Positions 25,595-34,668 of a stretch of DNA of 64,000 nt are shown in pieces. The DNA comes from Anaerolineae bacterium. GTDB taxonomy: Bacteria > Chloroflexota > Anaerolineae > 4572-78 > J111. Every line of letters starts with the position of its first letter. Within the stretch, counting starts at the first letter, position 1. Position numbers and translations under genes: made by a program. The stretch covers positions 62,001-126,000 of the forward strand of contig JAFGNV010000090.1 of the NCBI GenBank assembly GCA_016926805.1, given 5' to 3'. The notes beneath the pieces were generated by a model that searched no databases, had not been told where the DNA came from, and saw only the letters and a program-made list of their open reading frames with translations.

Positions 25595-27202
25595 ATGATG
25601 GAGGAACAAATCCTCATCGTTGATGATGAGGCTGATATTCTTGATCTTTGCCGGCGTATTCTGGAGGCCAGAGGCTATCGGGTAAAAACAGCCCACAATG
25701 GCCTCGAAGCGATTGAACTGGCTCTCCAAGAAAGTTTTGACCTGTTGCTGACCGACATCAAAATGCCGGGAATGAACGGCTTGGAGATTGCCCAAACGCT
25801 GAAAAAGTCGGACCCAAATGTGATCTGTGTGACGATGACCGGCTACAGCACCATGGATATGGTACTTGAAGCCTTGAAGCTGGGCATTGACGAATTCATC
25901 TTAAAGCCTTTTACCCCCGACGAACTGGGTATGGCTGTGGCCAAAACCCTTGAAAAAGTGCGGCTGCGCAAAGAAAATGTCCGCCTTCGCTCTCTGATTC
26001 CCCTGTTTGAATTGAACAAAATGCTCATGCGAACGGTGGAGGAAGATGAAGTGTTGAGCCGGTTGCTTGAGATTTCGCGGGAGGAAACCAAAGCCGACAT
26101 CGCCGGGCTGTACACCTTTGAAAAAGATACAAAAGGATCTTACCTAGCCTGTCGGGGAATGGAGGGGATTGACGGTAAGCTAAAACAGCAGATCTGCGAT
26201 AAATTGGTGGATCTGGATCTACGTCAGGGCCAGCAGTTGACTCTCAGTCGTGAGGATGTCAACGATACGGGTCGTGATATTTTGGAACAATTAGGCGTCC
26301 AATCAATTATTGCCACACCTCTCAAATCTAAAGAGGCCAATTCGAGCGCCCTTGTCCTGGCTCGTAGAGCCGGAAATTTTGCTCCCAGCGATAAAGATTT
26401 TTTGACGGTCCTCTCCGGTCAGGCCAGTATCGCCCTGGACAATGCTCGTCTTTTTGCCGAAATTCAAAAAGCGTATCAGGAGTTGCAGGTACTTGATCAC
26501 ATGAAAAGCGAGTTCATTAATATTGCGGCCCACGAACTACGTACCCCTCTGGCCATCCTGATCGGTTATGCCACCGTATTGGAAGAAGATGCAGAGGCTC
26601 CCTCGCCTGAGTATATCTCGATAATTAGCCGCAATGCCATGCGGCTCCGTTCGCTCATTGAAGATATGCTCAATCTAAAATATCTGGAGAGTGGGGTAAC
26701 TACCCTCTGCCAAGATCACCTGGATTTAAATGAAGTGATGGCTGAAGCACTGCAAGACATATCATTATCAGTTCAGGAGAAAAACTTGACGGTCACGGTC
26801 GATATTCCCGCTGATTTTCCCATCATCATTGCGGATCGCCAGAAACTGGACCTGATTATTATTAATCTGCTCGATAATGCGCTTAAGTTTACCCCGGAAG
26901 GTGGCCGGATAACCTGCCGGGCCGAGGTGGATGGGGACTGGATGACGATGTCTGTCAGCGATACCGGCATTGGTATTCCCGAGGAGAAACTTGACCGAAT
27001 CTTTGATCGCTTTTACCAGGTAGAGGACTCCCTGACCCGGGGTTATGAAGGGATGGGGTTGGGTCTGGCGATTGTCAGGGGTATGGTAGATGTGTGCGGC
27101 GGCAAAATTCACGTGACGAGCCAGGAAGGGGTGGGGACAACTTTTACGGTTACGCTGCCTCGTGATAACAGTAATTTGAAAGAACGCTTACTAAAATTGT
27201 AA
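25595..27202 (+). CDS. Hybrid receiver-GAF-histidine kinase
   Basis: A 535-residue soluble protein. Receiver domain 1-120 with D54 in LLLTDIKMP and K in FILKPF; GAF domain about 150-290; HisKA with the phospho-histidine near residue 312 (NIAAHELRTPLA) and HATPase (NLLDNALKFTPEGG, DTGIGIPEEKLD, GLGLAIV). With a receiver at the N terminus and no membrane segment it is probably a cytoplasmic relay, taking phosphate from another kinase. The ATG at 25595 follows GGGAG by 8 nt. Confidence 0.93.
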   Translation: MMEEQILIVDDEADILDLCRRILEARGYRVKTAHNGLEAIELALQESFDLLLTDIKMPGMNGLEIAQTLKKSDPNVICVTMTGYSTMDMVLEALKLGIDEFILKPFTPDELGMAVAKTLEKVRLRKENVRLRSLIPLFELNKMLMRTVEEDEVLSRLLEISREETKADIAGLYTFEKDTKGSYLACRGMEGIDGKLKQQICDKLVDLDLRQGQQLTLSREDVNDTGRDILEQLGVQSIIATPLKSKEANSSALVLARRAGNFAPSDKDFLTVLSGQASIALDNARLFAEIQKAYQELQVLDHMKSEFINIAAHELRTPLAILIGYATVLEEDAEAPSPEYISIISRNAMRLRSLIEDMLNLKYLESGVTTLCQDHLDLNEVMAEALQDISLSVQEKNLTVTVDIPADFPIIIADRQKLDLIIINLLDNALKFTPEGGRITCRAEVDGDWMTMSVSDTGIGIPEEKLDRIFDRFYQVEDSLTRGYEGMGLGLAIVRGMVDVCGGKIHVTSQEGVGTTFTVTLPRDNSNLKERLLKL

Positions 27203-27316
27203 TCAGGGCAAACATCAACTCTCATTTCTTTGTTTTCCCCCAAAAATGTTGCAAAACAAAACCAGAGTTCAGATCACATCTGGTCTTCACCTGCAAACTC
27301 GCAGGCATCAATACAA

Positions 27317-27847
27317 TCAACGCAGGGCTTTAACCAATTTGGGAAGCAAAAACCAACGCAGGATGGTATCGCCCGGTTCTAACTCGGCCCACGCCGTGAT
27401 GTCTGCCTCTAGGCATAGTAAACCAGCCGTGGGGACGCGGAGGTTTATGGCTCCATCCCCGTCACCACCAGCATTGGCTGCAAGCAAAGTAACAGCAGTT
27501 TCCTCCAGGGTGGGATTGTGGCCGATGAGCATTGCGCTTTCAATCTGGTTGGGGAGACGTTGCAAGGCGACGATCATGTCGGCCCTGCCGCCGCCATAAA
27601 ACGAGTCTGTCCATTGGATGTTTTTTGGAGGGTAGCCGCAAGCTTTGGCCACCAGCTCGGCGGTCTGTCTGGCCCGTTGCGCTGGAGATGATACAATTGT
27701 ATCGGGCACGCAATCAAAAAGAGCCAGCGCTTCTCCCATCAGCGGCGCATCTTTGAGACCGCGTTTAGCCAGCGGTCGGTCAAAATCAGCCAGACCGGGA
27801 TCACCCCAATCCGATTTGGCGTGTCGCAAGAGTAGAATGGTTTTCAT
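27317..27847 (-). CDS. sixA: Phosphohistidine phosphatase SixA-like
   Basis: A 176-residue histidine-phosphatase-superfamily protein with the RHG-type motif LLLRHAKSDW at the N terminus, ADFDRPLAKRGLKDAP next, SSPAQRARQTAE, and the second histidine in LIGHNPTLEE. These match SixA, which removes phosphate from histidine phosphotransfer domains. It follows a hybrid kinase, which would fit phosphorelay control, but the genes converge and are not an operon. Confidence 0.88.
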   Translation of the reverse strand: MKTILLLRHAKSDWGDPGLADFDRPLAKRGLKDAPLMGEALALFDCVPDTIVSSPAQRARQTAELVAKACGYPPKNIQWTDSFYGGGRADMIVALQRLPNQIESAMLIGHNPTLEETAVTLLAANAGGDGDGAINLRVPTAGLLCLEADITAWAELEPGDTILRWFLLPKLVKALR

Positions 27848-27919
27848 GATTTGCTCCTTTCTGCCTCCTCACTATTATACAGCGTTGGTGAGAAAATTCA
27901 TCAATCTACCTGCCTGCCT

Positions 27920-28942
27920 ATGACAATGTATCTGGTTATCTTTTTAACCGCTTTTGGTTTGACCCTGCTAGCAACTCCGCTGAGCACCCGGTTGGGGCGA
28001 GCTTTGGGGCTGGCGGACCGTCCCGGCGGGCGGCGGCGGCACAAGGGCGAGATTCCACGCCTGGGGGGAGTGGCGTTATTTGCCGGTTTCATGGGCGCGG
28101 GGTTATTAGTGTTTGGTTTGAGTGCGCTCCAGCTTTGGCCCCCCATTGGCGCCGAAGACCGCAAGTTGCTCTCCGGGGTATTGTTGGGCTGCATAGTTGT
28201 TTTTGGCTTTGGCCTGTGGGACGACCGGCGAGAACTGGCGGCTGGAACTCAGTTTGTAGCTCAGTTTGGGGTGGCTCTGCTGGCCATCGGGTTTGACATC
28301 ATCATTGAACGGGCAACCCTGCCCCTATTTGGGTTTCAGATTTTTCCCCCGTGGATTACGTATCCGCTGACGGTGTTCTGGATTATGGGCATGATTAATA
28401 CCGTCAATTGGCTGGATGGAGTGGATGGACTGGCCGCCGGAGTAACGGCAATTGCCAGCCTGCTCTTTGCTATTCATGCCTACAGTCTAGGGCAAATCAC
28501 GGTCGCTCTGTTTCCCCTGGCGCTGGCGGGGGCTTGCCTGGGTTTTTTGCCGTTCAATTTCTATCCGGCGCGGGTGTTTATGGGCAGCAGCGGCAGTATG
28601 TTTTTGGGTTTTGCCCTGGCGTCGCTTTCAATTCTGGCTCCGGCCAAAGTTGCAACGGCGTTGCTGGTGCTGGGTATCCCCATTGTCGATGTGGCCTGGG
28701 TCGTGATCAATCGCTGGCGGCGACGGTGCAGTCCCACCCAGGCCGGACGTGACCACCTCCATTTTCGCTTGCTGGATTTGGGTATGAGTCAGCGCCAGAT
28801 TGTTATTTTGTATTATACCTTCTGCGCTATTTTTGGCTTGCTGGCGCTGCTCATCGAAGATCGGGTGTTCAAGCTGGTGGCCCTGGGAGTGATGGGAGGT
28901 TTGACCTTGGGATTGTTGGGGTGGTTGGCCAGACAGAAATAA
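27920..28942 (+). CDS. WecA/MraY-like undecaprenyl-phosphate sugar-1-phosphate transferase
   Basis: A membrane protein of about 340 residues with ten hydrophobic segments. Family motifs are DRPGGRRRHKGEIPRLGG (loop 1), INTVNWLDGVDGLAAG (metal aspartates) and VFMGSSGSMFLG, then the HIH-like RDHLHFRLLD. It transfers a HexNAc-1-phosphate from a UDP-sugar to undecaprenyl phosphate, starting a surface glycan. The start is uncertain: ATG at 27920 or 27926, with no clear ribosome site, while a TTG at 27851 opens a longer frame. Confidence 0.88.
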   Translation: MTMYLVIFLTAFGLTLLATPLSTRLGRALGLADRPGGRRRHKGEIPRLGGVALFAGFMGAGLLVFGLSALQLWPPIGAEDRKLLSGVLLGCIVVFGFGLWDDRRELAAGTQFVAQFGVALLAIGFDIIIERATLPLFGFQIFPPWITYPLTVFWIMGMINTVNWLDGVDGLAAGVTAIASLLFAIHAYSLGQITVALFPLALAGACLGFLPFNFYPARVFMGSSGSMFLGFALASLSILAPAKVATALLVLGIPIVDVAWVVINRWRRRCSPTQAGRDHLHFRLLDLGMSQRQIVILYYTFCAIFGLLALLIEDRVFKLVALGVMGGLTLGLLGWLARQK

Positions 28943-28962
28943 CGGAAAGTCAGGTTGAGAGT

Positions 28963-29940
28963 CTACATATATCCCCTCGACCGGTACCAATCCAGCGTCT
29001 GTTGCGCCCCCTCGGCAAAGGTACGGGAAGTAAAACCCAACTCGCGTTCGGCCTTGCTGGAGTCGACCACCCAATCATTGAATACATAAGGTTTCAGGTT
29101 TTTGGGATATAGCGGCTCCCGCCCGGTAAAAAAGGCAATATCCTCCAAAATTTCGGCCAACTGGACCATCATCCATCCCGGAAAGTTAATCCGCCAACTG
29201 CTGCGATTGGCCAAACGGCTGACCGTTTGGTTTGCCTCTTTGTGCGAGATACTCTGGTTGGAGACATTGTAAATCTCTCCCACCCGGCCCTGCGTTAGAG
29301 CCGACTCAACCGCTCTAACGGCATCGCCAACGTAACAGGGGAAGATGATGTGGTGACCGTGGTGAACCTGCACCCGCCAATTGCGCAAGAATTCTTCAAA
29401 GAAAAGCCGGTTAAAAGCGTAATGCCCGTGCGGGCCGTACAGCGCTCCCAATCGCAAAATGATTACCGGCAAACCCTTGTCAACATAATTTCTCGCCAAC
29501 CGTTCCCCCAAAAATTTGGTCTGCGCATAGTTGTCGGTGGGGTAGGGGCGGCAAGGCGTTTCTTCGGTAACGACGGCTCCCGACTTTTGTGGCCCAACCA
29601 CAATAATGGTGCTGATATGAATCAATCGTTTGACCCCCGCTGCCAGGGCGGCTTCCAGAACATTCTGAGTGCCGTCAATATTAGTTTTCAGAAAAGGCTC
29701 CGGCGGTCCCCACAATCGAAAATGAGCGGCGGCATGAATCACGTAGTCACAACCCTGAATAGCCGTGCGGATAGAGGCCGGGTCGGTAACATCGCCATAG
29801 ACAATGTCCACGTTTAGATTTTGCAGGAACGCCGTATCACTGGCTGGACGGGCTAAAGCTTTAATGGCGTAGTTCTGGTTCGACAGGTGGGCGCAGAGGT
29901 TCTTGCCCAAAAAGCCAGTAGCACCGGTTATAAGAATCAA
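28963..29940 (-). CDS. NAD-dependent epimerase/dehydratase (extended SDR)
   Basis: A 325-residue extended short-chain dehydrogenase with the Rossmann motif GATGFLGKNL, the catalytic YAQTKFLGE (Y and K) and RLGALYGPHGH. It resembles dihydroflavonol-reductase-like or hopanoid-associated sugar epimerases. The TTG start follows CGAGGAA. The gene converges on the WecA/MraY-like gene, so a joint role in envelope sugar chemistry is possible but unproven. Confidence 0.88.
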   Translation of the reverse strand: MILITGATGFLGKNLCAHLSNQNYAIKALARPASDTAFLQNLNVDIVYGDVTDPASIRTAIQGCDYVIHAAAHFRLWGPPEPFLKTNIDGTQNVLEAALAAGVKRLIHISTIIVVGPQKSGAVVTEETPCRPYPTDNYAQTKFLGERLARNYVDKGLPVIILRLGALYGPHGHYAFNRLFFEEFLRNWRVQVHHGHHIIFPCYVGDAVRAVESALTQGRVGEIYNVSNQSISHKEANQTVSRLANRSSWRINFPGWMMVQLAEILEDIAFFTGREPLYPKNLKPYVFNDWVVDSSKAERELGFTSRTFAEGAQQTLDWYRSRGYM

Positions 29941-29961
29941 TCGTCATTTCCTCGGATAGAA

Positions 29962-31302
29962 TTATCGGTTGGTTAACAACAGGTTCAAGGCTTCCGCTGC
30001 CGGAGTAAAGAGAGGATTATATTCAAGCGCAGCCTGGAAATCTTTTTCCGCACCGGCCTGGCCGGTGGCCAGTAAGGCCAAACCGTGATAATAATAGGCT
30101 TCTTCCAGACCTCCCGTGCCTTTAAGGGTGGCCTCGGTCAGGTCCAGTACATCCTGATAACGGCCAACGGCGTAATAGGCTTCAAAGGGTGTAAATTGAT
30201 ACCACAACCGCCGCCAGTGAAGGCCCAATTGTCTGGCCCGGTCAAAAGCTGCTACGGCTTCCTGGGGACGTTCCAGGCGGGTGAGGGCCTCGCCCCGATT
30301 GAAGTAGGCAATCGGATCGTTGGGATTGGCTTCGATGTCGGCTTGGGCCTGCGCCAATAGCTTCTCATACATAACGGTGTTATCCAGATCATCACCGATA
30401 ACGGCTTTAACCGCTGCCGCTTGTTGAGGGGGATAGATAACAATGTACGGGCGGTTAAAGACGCGCCAGTCGGCATCGAACTGCTCGTAGCTAACCTTGT
30501 AATCAGGGCCGTTCAGCGAGTCAAACGTATTGAATTGGCTCTTAACATCATCATAGCCGGTAATCAGGCGATAATGCCCCAAACCATCACCATCGTGAAT
30601 AAGCCAAGTTTCGGCCACTACCGGCAAACCATTGTCGAGAAAACGTTTAATTTGCTCAGGTGCGCCTCCCCAACGCCCAACTGCTTCCAGGCCGGTAGAA
30701 CGAATATAGGTCACCAACTCATACGGGCTGACGTTTTTGTCGTCACGATTGGGTTTGAGGGCCAGAGCGGCGTCGGCCTGGGTTTCGGAACGGCCAAAGT
30801 AACCCATGTGCATGGTGATGGTGGCCGGCCCGCAATTATTCCAGGTTTGCCACTGGTGCGTAAAACCTTTCAGTTGTACGCTGCCTTTTAGCGGCGGCGT
30901 TTCCTCTACAGAGGCAGGGAGAGAAAGTTGATTCTCTTCCGAGTCGCTTTCGCTGTTAACACCAATAGCGGCAGGAATAACCTCTTCCAGCCTGGTGCCG
31001 ACGGCAACTGGCGGCAGGTTCATCCAGATGTGTTCATCTTCACCCTGACCCGAAGCCGCGTTTGCCGTATTGGTTGGGGCCGGGGTGGGTAGATATTCTG
31101 GATGCGGGATGAGTTTGCGATAATAGCTGCGAGCACGATAGGAAAGGTTGTCCAAATGGGTGCTGATGTTGGGCAGGATAATCCCCACCATAATCCCTAC
31201 GGTTGCCAGCAAAGCTCCCAGGCCCATCCCAAAAATCAGGGCACCACCTTTGGAAGCAATCTTTTTTTCGTAGGGGCGTCTCGATCGAGGTTCACTCCAC
31301 AT
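29962..31302 (-). CDS. Membrane-anchored C39-like cysteine peptidase with TPR domain
   Basis: A 446-residue protein with a membrane helix (about 20-45), a linker, a papain-like C39 domain with the catalytic cysteine in NNCGPATITM and histidine in GLGHYRLITGYDD, and C-terminal TPR motifs (DPIAYFNRGEALTRLERPQEAVAAFD, then EEAYYYHGLALLATGQ). The substrate is unknown. Its ATG overlaps the TGA of the AMMECR1 gene (TGATG), so the two are co-translated. Confidence 0.87.
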   Translation of the reverse strand: MWSEPRSRRPYEKKIASKGGALIFGMGLGALLATVGIMVGIILPNISTHLDNLSYRARSYYRKLIPHPEYLPTPAPTNTANAASGQGEDEHIWMNLPPVAVGTRLEEVIPAAIGVNSESDSEENQLSLPASVEETPPLKGSVQLKGFTHQWQTWNNCGPATITMHMGYFGRSETQADAALALKPNRDDKNVSPYELVTYIRSTGLEAVGRWGGAPEQIKRFLDNGLPVVAETWLIHDGDGLGHYRLITGYDDVKSQFNTFDSLNGPDYKVSYEQFDADWRVFNRPYIVIYPPQQAAAVKAVIGDDLDNTVMYEKLLAQAQADIEANPNDPIAYFNRGEALTRLERPQEAVAAFDRARQLGLHWRRLWYQFTPFEAYYAVGRYQDVLDLTEATLKGTGGLEEAYYYHGLALLATGQAGAEKDFQAALEYNPLFTPAAEALNLLLTNR

Positions 31303-31820
31303 CAGTTGTCCCTGGTATGGCGGGTAACCGTAAAACGAAAAAGGTCGGCTGGCTCGTCGGGACCGATACCGGCTTTACGTCTCACCAATTCCAATTGCCG
31401 GGGCACGCTGTCAACTGCCGCAATATCGGGCAGCAACAACGCCCGGCGGTATCCTGCCTGAATCAGAACTCCATAGACTTTCTCGTCCAATTCGCTCGGG
31501 TCCGAGACAGGCTCCATCTCACTTAGCACATCGACCTTTATCTCCAACCCTCCCAGCTCAGATAAAACCATAGGAGGAAAACGAGGGTCATCCGTGGCCG
31601 AGGCAATGGCGGTGTGGATAATCGCCTCGGCCAGATTCGGCTCGGTAGGAGTGATAGTGCCGCGACACCCACGTAACTGGCCATCGGCTGTATGTAACGA
31701 AACAAACACCGCCCCCGGTTCAGCCATCTCTTTGGGCAAGGGGTCGGGCAAAGACAGCGTTTGGCCTGTGCGCAAAAACAATTCGATGGCCTGGTAAGCC
31801 AACTTGACAAAGGACTGCAC
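31302..31820 (-). CDS. AMMECR1-domain protein (AmmeMemoRadiSam system protein A type)
   Basis: A 172-residue protein with the family core FVSLHTADGQLRGCRGTITP, DPRFPPM and the ELGGLEIKVDVLSE stretch. The GTG start follows AAGGAGAGC. In many bacteria this family is encoded with a Memo-like protein and a radical SAM enzyme, but neither is in this window; here it is coupled to the C39/TPR gene. The biochemical role of the family is not settled. Confidence 0.9.
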   Translation of the reverse strand: MQSFVKLAYQAIELFLRTGQTLSLPDPLPKEMAEPGAVFVSLHTADGQLRGCRGTITPTEPNLAEAIIHTAIASATDDPRFPPMVLSELGGLEIKVDVLSEMEPVSDPSELDEKVYGVLIQAGYRRALLLPDIAAVDSVPRQLELVRRKAGIGPDEPADLFRFTVTRHTRDN

Positions 31821-32147
31821 GTTGCTCTCCTTGATATTGATAGCCCCACAACATTATACGGATCAGACATTAAAACCTTCTGACCCACAACTCGCCTGAT
31901 GCAGGAACTCGGATTTTTCCTACCTCTATGTCTCCAACAAGCAGAAGATTCCGGGGTGGCAATTTGGATTAAGCATTTAGGCTTTTCCAATTTAATAGGT
32001 ACTTGGCTTTGGCAAGATTATTTTTTCTGGAATTTCCTTAACATTTCTTAATGTTTTCTGGGACTTTTCACCTAGTACCAAAGTTGTTTTGACTCCATCG
32101 ATTTGGTATAATTAAGATGTTCACAAATCTTAGAAGTTAGGTTAGGG
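31821..32147. other. Divergent intergenic region (about 330 bp)
   Basis: It separates the AMMECR1 gene (-) from the DnaB/RadA-like ATPase gene (+). It holds the + promoter at 32084-32112, a minus-strand TATAAT near 31853-31858, and a small AT-rich hairpin AACATT-TCTT-AATGTT near 32040-32056. I see no further gene. Confidence 0.6.
32084..32112 (+). promoter_or_regulatory. Promoter of the DnaB/RadA-like ATPase gene
   Basis: TTGTTT (32084-32089), 17 bp, TATAAT (32107-32112) with TGG extension. The form matches 25527-25555. Confidence 0.65.
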
Positions 32148-33311
32148 ATGAGTATGTCAGGTTCACCACAAGCTCAAGTTAAATCTCCCCAACAACAGCC
32201 CCCTGCTCAGCCGGGCGCTCCAGCACAACCGCCCCCTCAACCCCGCGTACCACGGGGGGCTTCGCAACGGCGGGTTGGCGGTCCAACTCCCCGCAGTTTG
32301 AGTCAGGTTCTCAAAGAAGCCGACCGGATGGTAGTGCAGGGTGAATTGGACGAATATTTACCTATTCCCTCCGGTTTTGACCAGATTGACCGCTTGATTG
32401 GTGGCGGCCTTCGCCGGACCGAACTGGTATTGTTGGGTGGACCCCAGGGCATTGGTAAAACCATTACCGCTTTACAAATGGCCCGTAACCTGGCTTTTAA
32501 CGAGGCTACCTATGCCCTCTACGTTTCTTACGAGCACAGCGAGATTCACCTCTTGAACCGGCTAATCTGCCAGGAAAGCATCGACCCCACGGGTACTGAT
32601 ACAAGTAGCGGCATTCGTCTGAAGGATTTACACAATATCGTGGTCAGTAAACGAGCACGTGAGTGGGTGCGCAATGAGGGCAACGTGGGCCTACATCAGA
32701 TTTTATCACAGCATCCCAAGACTGCCAAAGCGATGGAAACGATTAATCGTTACGCCGATCGCCTGCTTTTGATGAAGGCCAGCCCGGCAACCACTACCCT
32801 AAACAGCATCCGAGAAATTACCCGGCAAATCTCTGAAGCCACACAGGGCAAACTGGTGCTCTTTATAGACTACCTACAAAAAGTAGCCATTTACCCCGAG
32901 CGGGCTGCCGACGAAAATGATAAAGTCACGATTATCGTTGAGGGCCTCAAAGATATCGCCATGACCCATAACATCCCCGTATTAGCCATTGTGGCGGCCG
33001 ACCGGGAAGGCCTGCGCAGCCGGCGAATGCACCTGTATCACTTACGCGGCAGTTCTGCGCTTGATTATGAATGCGACATTGCTATCCTGATGAATAACAA
33101 GTTCCACATTCTCTCTAAAGACCATGTTTCCTTCAATCCCTACAAAAGCGAAAGTTACCGGGATTGGGTGGTTTTTACCCTGGAAAAAAACCGGGCTGGT
33201 CGAGCGATGATTGACGTGGAGTTCCAGTTACGGGCGCAGCACTTCTGCTTTAATCCCAAAGGCAATCTGGTTGAGCAGAAACTCATCGATGAGAAGATTA
33301 TTGTCGAATAA
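32148..33311 (+). CDS. DnaB-helicase-C/RadA-like RecA-fold ATPase
   Basis: A 387-residue protein. The first 75 residues are Pro/Gln-rich and disordered. The RecA-like core has Walker A GGPQGIGKT at about residue 98, a strand YALYVSYEHSE, a Walker B LVLFIDYLQKV, and an LRGSSALDYECD motif typical of the DnaB/KaiC-like sensor loop. The N-terminal primase-binding domain of replicative DnaB is missing, so it is not the replicative helicase. An intrinsic terminator follows, so it is a single-gene unit. Confidence 0.85.
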   Translation: MSMSGSPQAQVKSPQQQPPAQPGAPAQPPPQPRVPRGASQRRVGGPTPRSLSQVLKEADRMVVQGELDEYLPIPSGFDQIDRLIGGGLRRTELVLLGGPQGIGKTITALQMARNLAFNEATYALYVSYEHSEIHLLNRLICQESIDPTGTDTSSGIRLKDLHNIVVSKRAREWVRNEGNVGLHQILSQHPKTAKAMETINRYADRLLLMKASPATTTLNSIREITRQISEATQGKLVLFIDYLQKVAIYPERAADENDKVTIIVEGLKDIAMTHNIPVLAIVAADREGLRSRRMHLYHLRGSSALDYECDIAILMNNKFHILSKDHVSFNPYKSESYRDWVVFTLEKNRAGRAMIDVEFQLRAQHFCFNPKGNLVEQKLIDEKIIVE

Positions 33312-33344
33312 AATCATCTGTTATCGTTAAAGTAAAAACAAAGA

Positions 33345-33370
33345 GGCGACCATCAAAGGTCGCCCTTTTT
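33345..33370 (+). terminator. Intrinsic terminator of the ATPase gene
   Basis: GGCGACC/GGTCGCC stem with a 6-nt loop followed by CTTTTTG. Confidence 0.85.
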
Positions 33371-33458
33371 GATTATTTGTGCAATCATCGGATCACGATG
33401 ATTTCTATGATCTCGGGCCGGCAGTTGGCCCGCCTGGGCGGTCCGAAAACCTCGAGCC

Positions 33459-34487
33459 TCAGCTCTTAAAACCTAGCGTGGCTACCACGGGCCGGTGATC
33501 AGAACCGTACCCACCCGGTACCACGTGCGTTTCCTGCGACGTAAAATGTTTGCTGACAAAAACATGGTCAATGCGAACAACGGGGCTAATGAGTTCAAGC
33601 GGTTTGGTGTAGAATGGCAACCTGGCCAGCACATCGGGTTCGGGATAGGTGAAACCAAAACCCCGGCCCACCGCGTGATGGACATCGGTCATCCGGTCGG
33701 CCATCAGGTAGTAATTTTCGGCCCGGTCGGTTGTGTTGAAGTCGCCCAGAACAATCAGTGGCCCGGTTTCCTTTTCAATAGCGGCAGCAATGGCGACGAG
33801 CGCCTGTCGCTGGGCCTCCCAGCCCGTTTGCCGCACTGCCGGGCAAGGATGGACGTTCCAGATAGCCACCGCTCCGTAGGGCGTCGCTGCTGTTGCCAGT
33901 TGAGCGTGGGGAGCCTCAATTAAATCAGCATGCTTTAGCAACGGATAGCGACTCACCAGAACCAGGGGCAATCCCCAATCATTGACCAGATAATAGGGAT
34001 AATCCGGGGCCAGTTCGGGGAGGAGCGAAGCTTGTAAGGGTCCGGTAATTTCTTGAAAGGCGATGATATCCGGTTTTTCGGCCCGGATCAAATCGGCAAT
34101 GTCGGTGGCATTGCGGTTGGTATAATTCACATTGAAGGTCATCACCCGTAATTCGCCAGGCTTATCCTGGGCCCAAACCAGCGGCAACTGCGGCGTAAAA
34201 ACAGGAACATACGGTACGCCCAAGACCAGAATCAGCAGTACGGTGAAGCCAGCCAGCCAATACCGTCGCCCCATCAACGCGACCAACAGGGCCGGAAACA
34301 GGATCATTAAGAGCCAGGGAACAAAATAGCTGCCCAGGCGAATAAAAAGCCAGCGATCTCCCGGAAAAAACCACAACGCCAGCCAGGCCAATAGAACGAT
34401 GACCAGGATTTGCGTACCGGCGAGGCTCAGCCGCCCGGCAAATCGGGCAGCGGGGAACAAATAAGGACGAATTTGGGCCAGTTTCAT
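33459..34487 (-). CDS. Membrane-anchored endonuclease/exonuclease/phosphatase (EEP) protein 1
   Basis: A 342-residue protein with three hydrophobic segments in the first 110 residues, then an EEP catalytic domain: VMTFNVNYTN, IIAFQEITG, WNVHPCP, LGDFNTTDRAE, RIDHVFVS and GSDHRPVVA. EEP enzymes cleave phosphodiester bonds in nucleic acids, lipids or phosphoinositols; substrate is unknown. The start at 34487 follows GGGAGGTG. It is a paralogue of the next gene upstream and shares its layout. Confidence 0.88.
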   Translation of the reverse strand: MKLAQIRPYLFPAARFAGRLSLAGTQILVIVLLAWLALWFFPGDRWLFIRLGSYFVPWLLMILFPALLVALMGRRYWLAGFTVLLILVLGVPYVPVFTPQLPLVWAQDKPGELRVMTFNVNYTNRNATDIADLIRAEKPDIIAFQEITGPLQASLLPELAPDYPYYLVNDWGLPLVLVSRYPLLKHADLIEAPHAQLATAATPYGAVAIWNVHPCPAVRQTGWEAQRQALVAIAAAIEKETGPLIVLGDFNTTDRAENYYLMADRMTDVHHAVGRGFGFTYPEPDVLARLPFYTKPLELISPVVRIDHVFVSKHFTSQETHVVPGGYGSDHRPVVATLGFKS

Positions 34488-34668
34488 GGTTGCACCTCCC
34501 ACTGTTTTACTATCTCCCAACAACTGTATCCAGTATAACACCACCCGGCGGCACGTATTTGACCAACAACGGACTCAATTCTGACCAAATTGTGACCGTT
34601 TGCCGATGCTCCGGCGACGGCTTAAGTGGATGGTATTGGTTGATTAAAACTGGCCCAGATATTCCTGC

